Position numbers and translations under genes: made by a program
The notes under the pieces: model-generated
Database searches by the model: none
Seen by the model: only the letters and a program-made list of their open reading frames with translations
Told to the model about the DNA's origin: nothing
Shown here: positions 24,858 through 33,235 of the stretch, piece by piece
Layout: each line of letters begins with the position of its first letter
Numbering within the stretch: the first letter of the stretch is position 1
From: Kordia jejudonensis
GTDB taxonomy: Bacteria; Bacteroidota; Bacteroidia; Flavobacteriales; Flavobacteriaceae
DNA length: 43,647 bases
Reading direction: 5' to 3'
Assembly: GCF_001005315.1 (NCBI RefSeq)
Contig: NZ_LBMG01000048.1
Span: 1 to 43,647, forward strand

Positions 24858-25964
24858 ATGAATTCTGAACAAGAATTACTGTACACATTAGCGCTTCAAA
24901 AAACAGCAAATATTGGCGATATCATTGCGAAGAAACTTATAAAAAACTGTGGAAGTGCGGAAGCTGTATTAAAAGAAAAAAAGCAAAAACTACTCAAAAT
25001 AGACGGAATTGGCACGCATGTGTTGGCACATATTCATGATGTAAAAAACTTGAAATTGGCAGAAGCCGAATTGCAATTTATTCAAAAAGAAAACATACAA
25101 ACACATTATTTTTTAGACAAAAGCTATCCGCAACGCTTACTGCATTGTGCTGATGGACCAATTTTATTATTCCAAAAGGGAAATGTAGATTTAAATGCTA
25201 CGAAAATGATTAGCATTGTTGGCACGCGAAAAGCAACTACATATGGACGTTCTTTCTGTGAAAAACTGGTGGAAGAATTAGCCGTATTGCAACCAACTAT
25301 TGTGTCAGGTTTTGCATACGGAATTGACATTGTAGCACAACAAGCCGCCGTTAAAAATAACATTCCTACCATTGGTTGTTTGGCACATGGACTCAATCAA
25401 ATATACCCGAAAGTTCACAAACGATTTATGCCAGCGGTAGAAAAAAATGGTGGTTTTGTGACAGATTTTTGGAGTACTTCAAATCCTGATCGTGAAAATT
25501 TTCTCAAAAGAAATCGCTTAGTAGCCGGAATGACGCAAGCTACCATTGTGATTGAATCTGCTGAAAAAGGCGGAAGTTTAGTTACAGCGCACATTGCGAA
25601 CTCGTACAACCGAGATGTATTTGCCGTTCCAGGACGCGTTGGCGATTTGCAGAGTATTGGCTGCAACAATTTGATAAAACAACAACGTGCACACTTGCTC
25701 ACTTCCGCAGCAGATATTGTATATCTTTTAGGTTGGGATTTAAATAATGCAGTTCAAAAACCTGTGCAAAAACAGTTATTTGTAGAACTCAATACTGACG
25801 AACAATCAATTTATTCACACTTACAAACACAAGGTCAAACCATGTTAGACAGTATTGCGTTAGCGTGCAAATTACCAATTCATAAAGTAGCACCAATTTT
25901 ATTACAAATGGAAATGAAAGGTGTTGTAAAACCATTACCAGGAAAAGTATTTGAAGCCGTTTAA
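24858..25964 (+). CDS. dprA: DNA-processing protein DprA
   Basis: This encodes a 368-residue protein. An N-terminal helix-hairpin-helix/SAM-like region (about 1-75; IDGIGTHVLAHI) is followed by the Rossmann-like DprA core with SIVGTRKATTYGR and VSGFAYGIDIVAQQAA (about 115-280), then a C-terminal winged-helix DML1-type domain (about 300-368). DprA loads RecA on incoming single-stranded DNA during natural transformation. All domains are full length, so the gene looks functional. recA lies about 6 kb away in the same window but not in the same operon. Confidence 0.95.
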   Translation: MNSEQELLYTLALQKTANIGDIIAKKLIKNCGSAEAVLKEKKQKLLKIDGIGTHVLAHIHDVKNLKLAEAELQFIQKENIQTHYFLDKSYPQRLLHCADGPILLFQKGNVDLNATKMISIVGTRKATTYGRSFCEKLVEELAVLQPTIVSGFAYGIDIVAQQAAVKNNIPTIGCLAHGLNQIYPKVHKRFMPAVEKNGGFVTDFWSTSNPDRENFLKRNRLVAGMTQATIVIESAEKGGSLVTAHIANSYNRDVFAVPGRVGDLQSIGCNNLIKQQRAHLLTSAADIVYLLGWDLNNAVQKPVQKQLFVELNTDEQSIYSHLQTQGQTMLDSIALACKLPIHKVAPILLQMEMKGVVKPLPGKVFEAV

Positions 25965-25977
25965 CTAACGTAATCTG

Positions 25978-26007
25978 TTGATATTTAGAGAATAAATCTT
26001 ATATTTA
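25978..26007 (+). promoter_or_regulatory. Promoter of the papain-like protease gene
   Basis: TTG (25978-25980), exactly 19 bases, then TATATTTA (26000-26007), close to TTG-N19-TAnnTTTG, ending 26 bases before the ATG. Confidence 0.55.
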
Positions 26008-26033
26008 GTTTCCGAATAACCAATACTATACAT

Positions 26034-26963
26034 ATGAAATCACTGTCTTTCTGCATACTTTTTTTAAGTATTAACTGTCTTTGGAGTCAAATAAAACTTG
26101 AAAATCCTGAAAAACTATGGAGTACCATTCACATTAGTTCGCAAACGCCTGTAAAAGATCAAGGAAACGGAAATTCTTGTAGTGCTTTTGGTGTTGCCGC
26201 TGCGTTGGAAACCTTGCCAAATATGCCAAAAGATATCAGCGAAAACTTCTTATATTCTTCACAAAAATACGATCAATTACAAACAAAATCAGGTGTTACT
26301 AGGGGTAATTTCTTGGAATCATATATCATGTCTTTGCAGAAATACGGTATTCTCACAGAAGCGGAATTGCCATATCCTGAAATTATTGCAGGACAATGGG
26401 ACGACAGCGATCCAGAAATTTTAAAAGCACTTCGAGAATCTACTACAGGACCTGTTAGTTTCTTAGCTTTCTACAAATCGAAAGCAAGAGTATTGCGCTT
26501 AGATTCGTATGAGTATTTGCCAAGAATGAAAAGTAAAGACGTAAAATACATTAAATACTTATTGGATAATGGTGTAAAAGCTATTCCCGTTTCTTACGAA
26601 TTGTATATTCCAGCTTGGGAACTATTTTCGGCTACAAAATATACTACTATTGTACCAGATGTCGGATATGGATTTTTACTCAAAAATGGCACAATGGCTA
26701 CATATTCAGCTATAAAAAAAGAATATCCAAATATAAATGCGGATGTAAATTCAGGAAAATTTCAGCTTACAAGAACAGACAAACGTCCGAAGGCATACAG
26801 TGCACATGTAGTTACGATTGTTGGTTATGACACAAAAGGATTCATCATTAAAAACTCGTGGGGAACCGATTGGCGTTACTACGGTTATGAACGTGTCAGC
26901 TATGATTTTCACGAACTTTTTGCATACGAAGGTTTAGTGCTAAAGAAAGTGAGTTACAAATAG
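26034..26963 (+). CDS. Secreted papain-family (C1) cysteine protease
   Basis: This encodes a 309-residue protein with a short signal peptide (about 1-18), and almost no propeptide before the catalytic core. The papain active-site motif reads TPVKDQGNGNSCSAFG: Gln43 of the oxyanion hole, Cys49 as nucleophile, with Ser in place of the usual Trp after it. The second site is AHVVTIVGYD with His258 and IIKNSWGTDWRYYGY with Asn274. All three catalytic positions are present, so it should be active, most likely outside the cell or in the periplasm. No T9SS tail is seen. Confidence 0.9.
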   Translation: MKSLSFCILFLSINCLWSQIKLENPEKLWSTIHISSQTPVKDQGNGNSCSAFGVAAALETLPNMPKDISENFLYSSQKYDQLQTKSGVTRGNFLESYIMSLQKYGILTEAELPYPEIIAGQWDDSDPEILKALRESTTGPVSFLAFYKSKARVLRLDSYEYLPRMKSKDVKYIKYLLDNGVKAIPVSYELYIPAWELFSATKYTTIVPDVGYGFLLKNGTMATYSAIKKEYPNINADVNSGKFQLTRTDKRPKAYSAHVVTIVGYDTKGFIIKNSWGTDWRYYGYERVSYDFHELFAYEGLVLKKVSYK

Positions 26964-26992
26964 CAAATAGATTTACAAAAATTCACTTTTAA

Positions 26993-27032
26993 CAATCCAA
27001 CAATCCAACAATCCAACAATCCGACAATCCAA
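26993..27032. repeat. Five tandem CAATCCAA units
   Basis: The 8-base unit CAATCCAA occurs five times in a row (the fourth copy is CAATCCGA), between the protease gene and the end of trpS. Confidence 0.85.
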
Positions 27033-27082
27033 TACCCAAAAGCAAAGCGACCTAACACCAAAAAACTAACACCAAAAAAAAA

Positions 27083-28051
27083 TCAATATCCTACCTTTTC
27101 ACGTACTTTTGCCAACACTCCATTGGCAACTTTCTTGGCTTTTTCAGCGCCAACGGCTAAAGCAGCATCAATTTCGTGCTTGTTTTCCATATAATGGTTA
27201 AAACGTTCGCGCGCAGTGGCAAATTTTTCTACAATCAATTCAAATAACGCTTGTTTTGCATGTCCGTAACCGTAATTTCCACCTTCATAATTTTGACGCA
27301 TTGCAGTAATTTGTTCCGCAGTTGCCAATAATTTATACAAAGCAAACACATTATCGGTATCTGGATCTTTCGGATCTTCCATGGGCGTACTATCTGTTTT
27401 GATGCCCATAATTTGCTTGCGCAATTTTTTATCGGTCTGAAAAATATCGATTACGTTGTTTTTACTCTTGCTCATTTTTGCGCCGTCAGTTCCAGGAATC
27501 AGTTTGGCTTCTTTGTGAAAACGTGCTTCTGGTAACACAAAAACTTCGCCCATTTTGGCATGAAATCGGGAAGCTACATCGCGTGTAAATTCTAAATGCT
27601 GTTCTTGATCTTTTCCTACGGGAACTATTTCAGCATCATACAATAAAATATCTGCCGCCATCAACATTGGATATGTAAACAAACCTGCATTTACATCACT
27701 CAAACGATCTGCTTTGTCTTTAAACGAATGCGCTAATTCTAATCGTGTAAACGGGAAAAAACAATTTAAATACCAACTCAATTCGGTTACTTGTGGTACA
27801 TCACTTTGACGGTAAAACACGGTTTTTTCAATATCTAAACCAAATGCCAACCATGTAGCTGCGGTTCTGTACGTGTTTTCGCGAAGTGTTTCTCCATCTT
27901 TTATCTGCGTAAGCGAATGCATATCTGCAATAAACAGAAAAGATTCATTTGCAGCATCTTGCGCCATTTCAATTGCAGGAACAATAGCACCTAATATATT
28001 GCCTAAATGTGGTGTTCCTGTGCTTTGAATTCCTGTAAGTATTCGTGCCAT
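27083..28051 (-). CDS. trpS: Tryptophan-tRNA ligase
   Basis: This encodes a 322-residue class I aminoacyl-tRNA synthetase of normal length. The HIGH-type signature is TGTPHLGN (residues 11-18) and the second is KMSKS (192-196); tryptophan-binding residues lie in MLMAADILLYDAEIVPVGKDQ. It charges tRNA-Trp with tryptophan in the cytoplasm. It is divergent to the acyltransferase gene, and both have close -7 boxes in the 107-base gap. Confidence 0.97.
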   Translation of the reverse strand: MARILTGIQSTGTPHLGNILGAIVPAIEMAQDAANESFLFIADMHSLTQIKDGETLRENTYRTAATWLAFGLDIEKTVFYRQSDVPQVTELSWYLNCFFPFTRLELAHSFKDKADRLSDVNAGLFTYPMLMAADILLYDAEIVPVGKDQEQHLEFTRDVASRFHAKMGEVFVLPEARFHKEAKLIPGTDGAKMSKSKNNVIDIFQTDKKLRKQIMGIKTDSTPMEDPKDPDTDNVFALYKLLATAEQITAMRQNYEGGNYGYGHAKQALFELIVEKFATARERFNHYMENKHEIDAALAVGAEKAKKVANGVLAKVREKVGY

Positions 28052-28077
28052 GAGTAATCGTAATTATTGAATTTTAG

Positions 28078-28085
28078 CAAATGTA
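28078..28085 (-). promoter_or_regulatory. -7 box TACATTTG of trpS
   Basis: An exact TAnnTTTG box on the minus strand, 26 bases before the trpS ATG. Confidence 0.62.
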
Positions 28086-28153
28086 CTTCTTTTGAAATCA
28101 CCATTGAAAATTTCATAAAAATAATTTTTAAACACAGTTTCGAAACTTTAATG

Positions 28154-28161
28154 TATTTTTG
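28154..28161 (+). promoter_or_regulatory. -7 box TATTTTTG of the acyltransferase gene
   Basis: An exact TAnnTTTG box with six bases between its end and the ATG at 28168. The in-frame TTG at 28159 lies inside the box, which excludes it as the start and suggests a leaderless or nearly leaderless mRNA. Confidence 0.58.
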
Positions 28162-28167
28162 GCGCTT

Positions 28168-28926
28168 ATGATTACTTTCATACGAAATATAGGAATCCTT
28201 CTTTGGCGCATTTGGTTCTACCTTTTGGTATTAGTTCCTATACTTTTATTTTTTCCATTTTTACTCCTAACTACTACAAGTGAAAAGTTGTATCCGCAGT
28301 TTTTTTGGTTGGCACGAAACCTTTGGGCACGACCTATTTTATACGGAATGGGCTTTTTTCCAACTTTTAAAAGAGAAGAAGAATTGGTAAAGGGAAAAAG
28401 TTATATGTTGATTGCAAATCATACGAGCATGACAGATATTATGTTGATGTTGCTAGCGTCTAAAAACCCGTTTGTTTTTGTTGGGAAGAAAGAACTCGTG
28501 AAGATTCCAATTTTTGGTTTTTTCTACAAACGTACGTGTATTTTGGTCGATAGAGGAAGTGCAAGAAGCCGTAAAGCTGTGTATGATAGCGCTCAGAAAC
28601 GACTCAATCAGGGCATGAGTATTTGTATTTTCCCAGAAGGAAAAGTGCCTGAAGAACATATTCTTTTAGACGAATTTAAAGATGGCGCGTTCCGCTTAGC
28701 GATAGAACATCAAATTCCCATAGTTCCGATTACATTTGCAGACAATAAAAAACGCTTTTCATATACATTTTTTAGTGGTTCGCCAGGAAGAATGCGTGTT
28801 ACTATTCATAAATTTTTAAAAACGGCTGGGTTAAAAGTGGAAGATAAAAAAGAAATGAGTAAAACGGCTAGAGAAATTATTCATACTGCACTTTTAGCGT
28901 ATGAAAATGAAAAACCGCTTCCCTAA
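28168..28926 (+). CDS. 1-acyl-sn-glycerol-3-phosphate acyltransferase
   Basis: This encodes 252 residues from the ATG at 28168. One or two N-terminal membrane helices (about 5-35) precede the PlsC domain. Motif I is NHTSMTD (84-90; His85 and Asp90 are the catalytic pair), and motif III is FPEGKVPEE; the loop between them has RGSARSRKA. It transfers an acyl chain to lysophosphatidate, making phosphatidate in the inner membrane. Length is standard. The stop codon lies in the left arm of a terminator hairpin. Confidence 0.92.
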   Translation: MITFIRNIGILLWRIWFYLLVLVPILLFFPFLLLTTTSEKLYPQFFWLARNLWARPILYGMGFFPTFKREEELVKGKSYMLIANHTSMTDIMLMLLASKNPFVFVGKKELVKIPIFGFFYKRTCILVDRGSARSRKAVYDSAQKRLNQGMSICIFPEGKVPEEHILLDEFKDGAFRLAIEHQIPIVPITFADNKKRFSYTFFSGSPGRMRVTIHKFLKTAGLKVEDKKEMSKTAREIIHTALLAYENEKPLP

Positions 28927-28947
28927 GATAGAGGAAAGCGATTTTTC
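28911..28947 (+). terminator. Terminator overlapping the acyltransferase stop
   Basis: CGCTTCC (28916-28922) pairs with GGAAAGCG (28933-28940) with one bulged A, flanked by an A-run on the left and ATTTTT on the right. The last two codons and the stop lie in or next to the stem. Confidence 0.65.
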
Positions 28948-29002
28948 TGGTAAACATCACTGCTTTTAAAAGGTATCCGTATATACCTAACCAACTAAAA
29001 AA

Positions 29003-30913
29003 CTAAAACCTAAAACTGACTCCTGAGTAGACACCTACAGAATAAGGTCTAAAGTTGCCAGTATTTCCTGAAAATGTATTGATTTGATATTTTAACATAG
29101 GTTCCAAGTTGAACTCTAATTGTTTAGAAATCTTATAATCAATTCCAATTCCGATATTTGTGCTAAAACTTACGTCATTTACATTAGTTGCTTCTCCTAA
29201 TTCGGTTGTCAATGCAGGAGAATCTAACAACAAGCTGTTTTCTGTTAAAAAAAATGTACTTACACCACCAATAACATTTACGCCTATTTTTTTATCAATC
29301 ACGGCATATTTCAATTCCACAGGAACTTCAATAAAACTCATACGTTGATTCAAATTTCCTTCAATTTGTGCTTGGCGAATAGAAGAATCTGAAATGGTTG
29401 GAATAAACTCTCCATTTCCAGCAGCTTGCTTGTCTGTTAAAGTATATGTTGATGCATTTTCTGTAAAAGAAATTGTTGAAATATCATTTGAAATACCATT
29501 TGTTCCCAAGCCGCCATTCACGGTTTGCGCATTGCCAGCACTAATATTAGGTACTATCGCAACATCATTGGTATTATAACTATAATCAACTTTATGAATT
29601 CCTGAACGTATTGTCAGCCTGCTTGAAACATCATACCCGACATTTACACCAAAACTTAAATTTACTTCGCCTGATTTGGTATTGTCTGCAAAAGTTTCTG
29701 AGATTGGAGAACCATTTACAAGTGTATTGTAATATACAGGAGATGCATTTGGCGCAATTGTCCAACGTCTCATGTCGGCTTCCGCTACAGCCGTAGAATC
29801 TTTATCAAGTTCATGTAAATCGTTGATAACATCTAAAAGCGATTTTCCAATTTTTTCATCTTTCTTCTCAGTAATACTTGCTACAGTTTCTGTAGTTGTA
29901 TTCGTTTCCGTTGCCGAATTCGTCGCTTTCTTGTCATTCTTCGTGCTGTTTTCAGCAACAGAAGTTGTATTTGCAGTTTCTTCTGTAGTTTTTAATGTGG
30001 CAGAAGCTGAACCATTTACACCTTTGATAGTTGTTTTTGTATTCGTTGTGGTGTTCGCTGCAACACTATTTTTATATGGATCATTTTTAGTGTCTACCGT
30101 ATTTTGTGTGTTGTGCTGTTTCGTACTGCTTTCGCTAGAATTTGTATTCGTTACAGTATTTGATGCATTTGTATTTGAAGTAGCAACTGCGTTTTTCTGT
30201 GCAATTGTTTTGTTCTTATCAATACGATTTGGATTATTCGTAGTATTCGAATTTATTCCATTTTCTTGAGTTACAACTGCATTTTTCTGCGTAATTTTTG
30301 TATTGATACGATTCGGATCATTTACACTATTAGTATTATTAGAATTTGTTTTGTTTTCTTGTGTAACGATCGTATTCTGGAATGCACTTCCTTTTTGAAC
30401 ACTCTTTTCAACACCATTTTCCTTTTTAGTATTTAGATGGTCATATTTGGAATCGTTAGCAATATTTTCTTTTAGTTGTAAGGTATTATTTTGAACATCA
30501 CTATTCTTTTCGTTTTCTAAACGTTCTTCTTTTGTATTGTTCTCATTATCTGATATTTGTGTGTCAGAATCAATTTCAGAATTTGTTCCGTTTGTTGTAT
30601 TATTTTTCGAATTTGAATCGTTATGTACATCTTCATTTGTTGTTGAAGTTGTTTGGTTTTCAGGATTTAACCCATTGTCGTCATTGTCAAAAAACTGACT
30701 TCCTACAGCAAATAATAACAATATCGCTGCGGCAATACCTGCAATTCTGTAAAACCACGGTAAAAACACAATGCCTTCTTTTTTCTGTTGCGGTTGAGGC
30801 GGTTTTTCATCTAATTTTGATGAAATTTTGTCCCATAACGCTGGATCGGGCGCTGCTTCAAAATCTTTGAAAGCTTCCCGAAACAGATTATCTATATTTT
30901 TTTGATCACTCAT
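29003..30913 (-). CDS. Anti-sigma/beta-barrel fusion (Dma-like)
   Basis: This encodes a 636-residue protein in three parts. A cytoplasmic head of about 50 residues (NLFREAFKDFEAAPDPALWD) has the look of an anti-sigma domain; one membrane helix lies at about 55-73. A linker of about 270 residues (about 80-350) is almost only Asn, Thr, Ser, Lys, Glu and Asp. The C-terminal part (about 375-636) alternates polar and hydrophobic residues and ends in ...SGVSFRF, like an outer-membrane beta-barrel. The start overlaps the ECF sigma gene by 8 bases. It fits the dual membrane-spanning anti-sigma (Dma) idea from Bacteroides: a sensor joining outer membrane, periplasm and sigma. I rate the topology as likely, and the Dma assignment as inference. 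Confidence 0.82.
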   Translation of the reverse strand: MSDQKNIDNLFREAFKDFEAAPDPALWDKISSKLDEKPPQPQQKKEGIVFLPWFYRIAGIAAAILLLFAVGSQFFDNDDNGLNPENQTTSTTNEDVHNDSNSKNNTTNGTNSEIDSDTQISDNENNTKEERLENEKNSDVQNNTLQLKENIANDSKYDHLNTKKENGVEKSVQKGSAFQNTIVTQENKTNSNNTNSVNDPNRINTKITQKNAVVTQENGINSNTTNNPNRIDKNKTIAQKNAVATSNTNASNTVTNTNSSESSTKQHNTQNTVDTKNDPYKNSVAANTTTNTKTTIKGVNGSASATLKTTEETANTTSVAENSTKNDKKATNSATETNTTTETVASITEKKDEKIGKSLLDVINDLHELDKDSTAVAEADMRRWTIAPNASPVYYNTLVNGSPISETFADNTKSGEVNLSFGVNVGYDVSSRLTIRSGIHKVDYSYNTNDVAIVPNISAGNAQTVNGGLGTNGISNDISTISFTENASTYTLTDKQAAGNGEFIPTISDSSIRQAQIEGNLNQRMSFIEVPVELKYAVIDKKIGVNVIGGVSTFFLTENSLLLDSPALTTELGEATNVNDVSFSTNIGIGIDYKISKQLEFNLEPMLKYQINTFSGNTGNFRPYSVGVYSGVSFRF

Positions 30914-31445
30914 TTATGGCGATTTTTTTTTTATACGCTTCTACTTTATTCTTTAAAATCATTCGAGCTCTTGCCAAGTTCGATTTTGATGTTCCAACCG
31001 AAATGCCCAGCAAATCTGCAATCTCCTGATGCGAGTAATCATCAAGCACATACAAATTGAACACCAATCGGTAACGATCAGGCAATTCTTGAACAATACT
31101 CAACAAATAATCTAAAGAAACATCTTCTTCATAAACCGTAACTGGTTTTTCTTCCAGCACGTTTTCATTTATAACTTCAAAAACACCTTTACTTCTATAT
31201 TTTTGAAGTACGGTGTTTACAGTAATTCTTCTAAGCCAACCTTCAAAAGAGCCTTTAAAATTGTATTGCCCTATTTTTTCAAAAATAACCATAAAACTAT
31301 CTTGCAGATTATCTTCCGCTTCAAGTTTGTTCCGTGAGTATTTTAAGCTTGTAGCGTATAGCTTTTGGGAATATAAGCTGTACAATGTGGCTTGTGCCTC
31401 GCGGTCATTATTCTTACAGTTATGTATGAGTTGTTCTAAACTCAC
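30906..31445 (-). CDS. ECF-type RNA polymerase sigma factor
   Basis: This encodes a 179-residue protein with region 2 at about 8-75 (AEDNLQDSFMVIFEKI, then FEGWLRRITVNTVLQKYR) and region 4 at about 110-165 (YSHQEIADLLGISVGTSKSN). It is a two-domain ECF factor. Its 3' end overlaps the start of the anti-sigma/beta-barrel gene by 8 bases, which gives coupled, near-equal synthesis. A small lipoprotein gene ends 28 bases upstream and may be part of the same transcript. The second ECF system (13932-14959) is unrelated in its partner. Confidence 0.94.
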   Translation of the reverse strand: MSLEQLIHNCKNNDREAQATLYSLYSQKLYATSLKYSRNKLEAEDNLQDSFMVIFEKIGQYNFKGSFEGWLRRITVNTVLQKYRSKGVFEVINENVLEEKPVTVYEEDVSLDYLLSIVQELPDRYRLVFNLYVLDDYSHQEIADLLGISVGTSKSNLARARMILKNKVEAYKKKIAINE

Positions 31446-31473
31446 TAGGTTTGTTGGTTTTAGTAGCTAAATT

Positions 31474-31899
31474 TTAATTATTTACAGGGATTTCATATAC
31501 TAAGTACATATCTTCATTGTCTTCATTTTTTCCTTGCCAAAATCTAAATCTATACGGATTTGTATCTAATACGTTTAAAACAAACGTCTGTGTTTGAAAA
31601 CTACCAGTAAGTGCCGTGCAATCACCTGGTGTAAATAAATTTACTACGGCAACGGTTCTAATATTTGTTGCGCTGGTTGTGTCTGTGATGTATTCAAAAT
31701 TGCTAAATGCATGACAATCTGTTGGACGTTCGTATGTTACAGAAATAGTGTATGTTTCTCCAAGTGTAAACTCCGTTGGAATAAGCACATTTTGTACAGG
31801 AACAAGTTCAAATTGAACATTCACAGCGTCATCGCTAACTGAACACGATGTAAATACTGTAAAACAGGTAAGTAAGGCTAAAAATAATATCTTTCTCAT
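31474..31899 (-). CDS. Small lipoprotein upstream of the sigma gene
   Basis: This encodes 141 residues from the ATG at 31899. A signal peptide with lipobox (FTVFTSC, Cys about 19) is followed by a beta-rich domain of about 115 residues with two further Cys, at about 62 and 93, that could form a disulfide. No known family is recognised. The start is preferred over the TTG at 31905, which lies inside the -7 box. It lies 28 bases before the ECF sigma gene, so it may be its co-regulated partner or target. Confidence 0.8.
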   Translation of the reverse strand: MRKILFLALLTCFTVFTSCSVSDDAVNVQFELVPVQNVLIPTEFTLGETYTISVTYERPTDCHAFSNFEYITDTTSATNIRTVAVVNLFTPGDCTALTGSFQTQTFVLNVLDTNPYRFRFWQGKNEDNEDMYLVYEIPVNN

Positions 31900-31902
31900 A
31901 AT

Positions 31903-31910
31903 CAAAAATA
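31903..31910 (-). promoter_or_regulatory. -7 box TATTTTTG of the lipoprotein gene
   Basis: An exact TAnnTTTG box on the minus strand with only three bases between it and the ATG at 31899. Transcription from it would start at or inside the start codon, so the box may instead serve a transcript whose translated part starts later, or an upstream promoter is used. Confidence 0.45.
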
Positions 31911-31963
31911 TAACTACTTTTCAAGTAGATGCGAATTGTATAAAAAGGTTGCGTGTAAAAATA

Positions 31964-31990
31964 AAAAAAATCCCGACAAGGGATTTTTTT
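31964..31990 (-). terminator. Terminator of recA (possibly bidirectional)
   Basis: An A-run plus TCCC pairs with GGGA plus a T-run around GACAA. Both strands have T-runs, so it could also stop transcription in the opposite direction. It is 53 bases after the recA stop. Confidence 0.7.
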
Positions 31991-32042
31991 ACTCGATAAT
32001 CGAGATTTAAAATGTGCTAAGCTGTGCGCTAAGATGACCGAT

Positions 32043-33044
32043 TTAACTATTTGCGATCGCATCTTTAATTTTTATTTCAAGTTCTTCTAATAATTCTGGA
32101 TTGTCTTGAAGTAAGGTTTTAACAGCATCTCGTCCTTGACCAAGTTTAGAATCTCCATAACTAAACCAAGAACCACTTTTCTTTATAATTTCGTAATTAA
32201 CACCGATATCTAAAATTTCTCCAACTTTAGAAACACCTTGTCCATACATAATATCAAATTCTACAGTTTTAAAAGGTGGCGCTACTTTATTTTTTACAAC
32301 TTTTACTCGCGTTTTGTTTCCTTTTACTTCTCCATCAGTAGATTTAATTTGTGTAGATCGTCTAATATCCAAACGAACCGAAGCATAAAACTTTAAGGCA
32401 TTTCCACCAGTAGTCGTTTCAGGATTTCCGAACATTACACCAATTTTTTCACGTAATTGGTTAATGAAAATTACCGTACATTGTGTCTTATTAATAGAAG
32501 CTGTCAACTTACGCAGTGCTTGCGACATTAAACGCGCATGTAATCCCATTTTAGAATCTCCCATTTCGCCTTCAATCTCACTTTTTGGTGTCAACGCGGC
32601 AACCGAGTCAATAACAACAATATCAATAGCACCAGAACGAATTAAATTATCTGCAATTTCCAACGCTTGTTCTCCGTGATCAGGTTGAGAAATAATTAAA
32701 TTATCAATATCAACACCTAAGCTTTCTGCATAAAAACGATCAAAAGCATGTTCAGCATCAATAAAAGCAGCAATTCCACCTTTCTTTTGTGCTTCAGCCA
32801 TTGCGTGTAGCGTTAATGTCGTTTTACCAGAAGATTCAGGTCCGTAGATTTCAATAACTCTTCCGCGTGGATAACCACCAACTCCTAAAGCGATGTCTAG
32901 ACCAAGTGATCCTGAAGGAATAGTATCTACTTCTTGTACAACGGAATCACCTAACTTCATTACAGCGCCTTTACCATATGTTTTATCTAACTTATCTAAT
33001 GTAAGTTTTAATGCTTTTAATTTTGCTTCTTTTTCTGAACTCAT
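32043..33044 (-). CDS. recA: Recombinase RecA
   Basis: This encodes a 333-residue protein. Walker A is GPESSGKT (68-75), Walker B is in [14 protein letters not shown], and loop L2 is in [22 protein letters not shown]. The C-terminal acidic tail is short. RecA forms the filament for homologous recombination and repair. Length is slightly shorter than that of E. coli RecA (about 350), as usual for Bacteroidota. The upstream region has a promoter and a palindrome next to its -33 element. It stands alone, followed by a terminator. Confidence 0.98.
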   Translation of the reverse strand: MSSEKEAKLKALKLTLDKLDKTYGKGAVMKLGDSVVQEVDTIPSGSLGLDIALGVGGYPRGRVIEIYGPESSGKTTLTLHAMAEAQKKGGIAAFIDAEHAFDRFYAESLGVDIDNLIISQPDHGEQALEIADNLIRSGAIDIVVIDSVAALTPKSEIEGEMGDSKMGLHARLMSQALRKLTASINKTQCTVIFINQLREKIGVMFGNPETTTGGNALKFYASVRLDIRRSTQIKSTDGEVKGNKTRVKVVKNKVAPPFKTVEFDIMYGQGVSKVGEILDIGVNYEIIKKSGSWFSYGDSKLGQGRDAVKTLLQDNPELLEELEIKIKDAIANS

Positions 33045-33074
33045 TATATCGATTTTCTAGTATTTCTTACTGTG

Positions 33075-33105
33075 CTAAATTACCATTTCTTTTTGCTGAA
33101 AACAA
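33075..33105 (-). promoter_or_regulatory. Likely promoter of recA
   Basis: On the minus strand TTG (33103-33105), 20 bases, then TAATTTAG (33075-33082), one mismatch from TAnnTTTG. A palindrome TCGGT-CGA-ACCGA (33107-33119) lies directly upstream. Confidence 0.5.
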
Positions 33106-33235
33106 TTCGGTCGAACCGATTTTGAAATTTTATGCATAATTTTTTTCATATCGGACGCAACCTTTTTTCAATAATGCCATCTACTTTACAAACAATGTCC
33201 ATGTTTTAATGAGAATTTTAAGTAAAATAATATTT

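Noticed and set aside
26993-27032. Tandem CAATCCAA units as a CRISPR array or iteron origin
   Set aside because: No spacers, no replication gene nearby; simple 8-base microsatellite.
29772-30269. Plus-strand frame of 165 codons rich in Val/Ser/Phe
   Set aside because: It is the complement of the Asn/Thr/Ser-rich linker of the minus-strand fusion protein; low complexity keeps the frame open.
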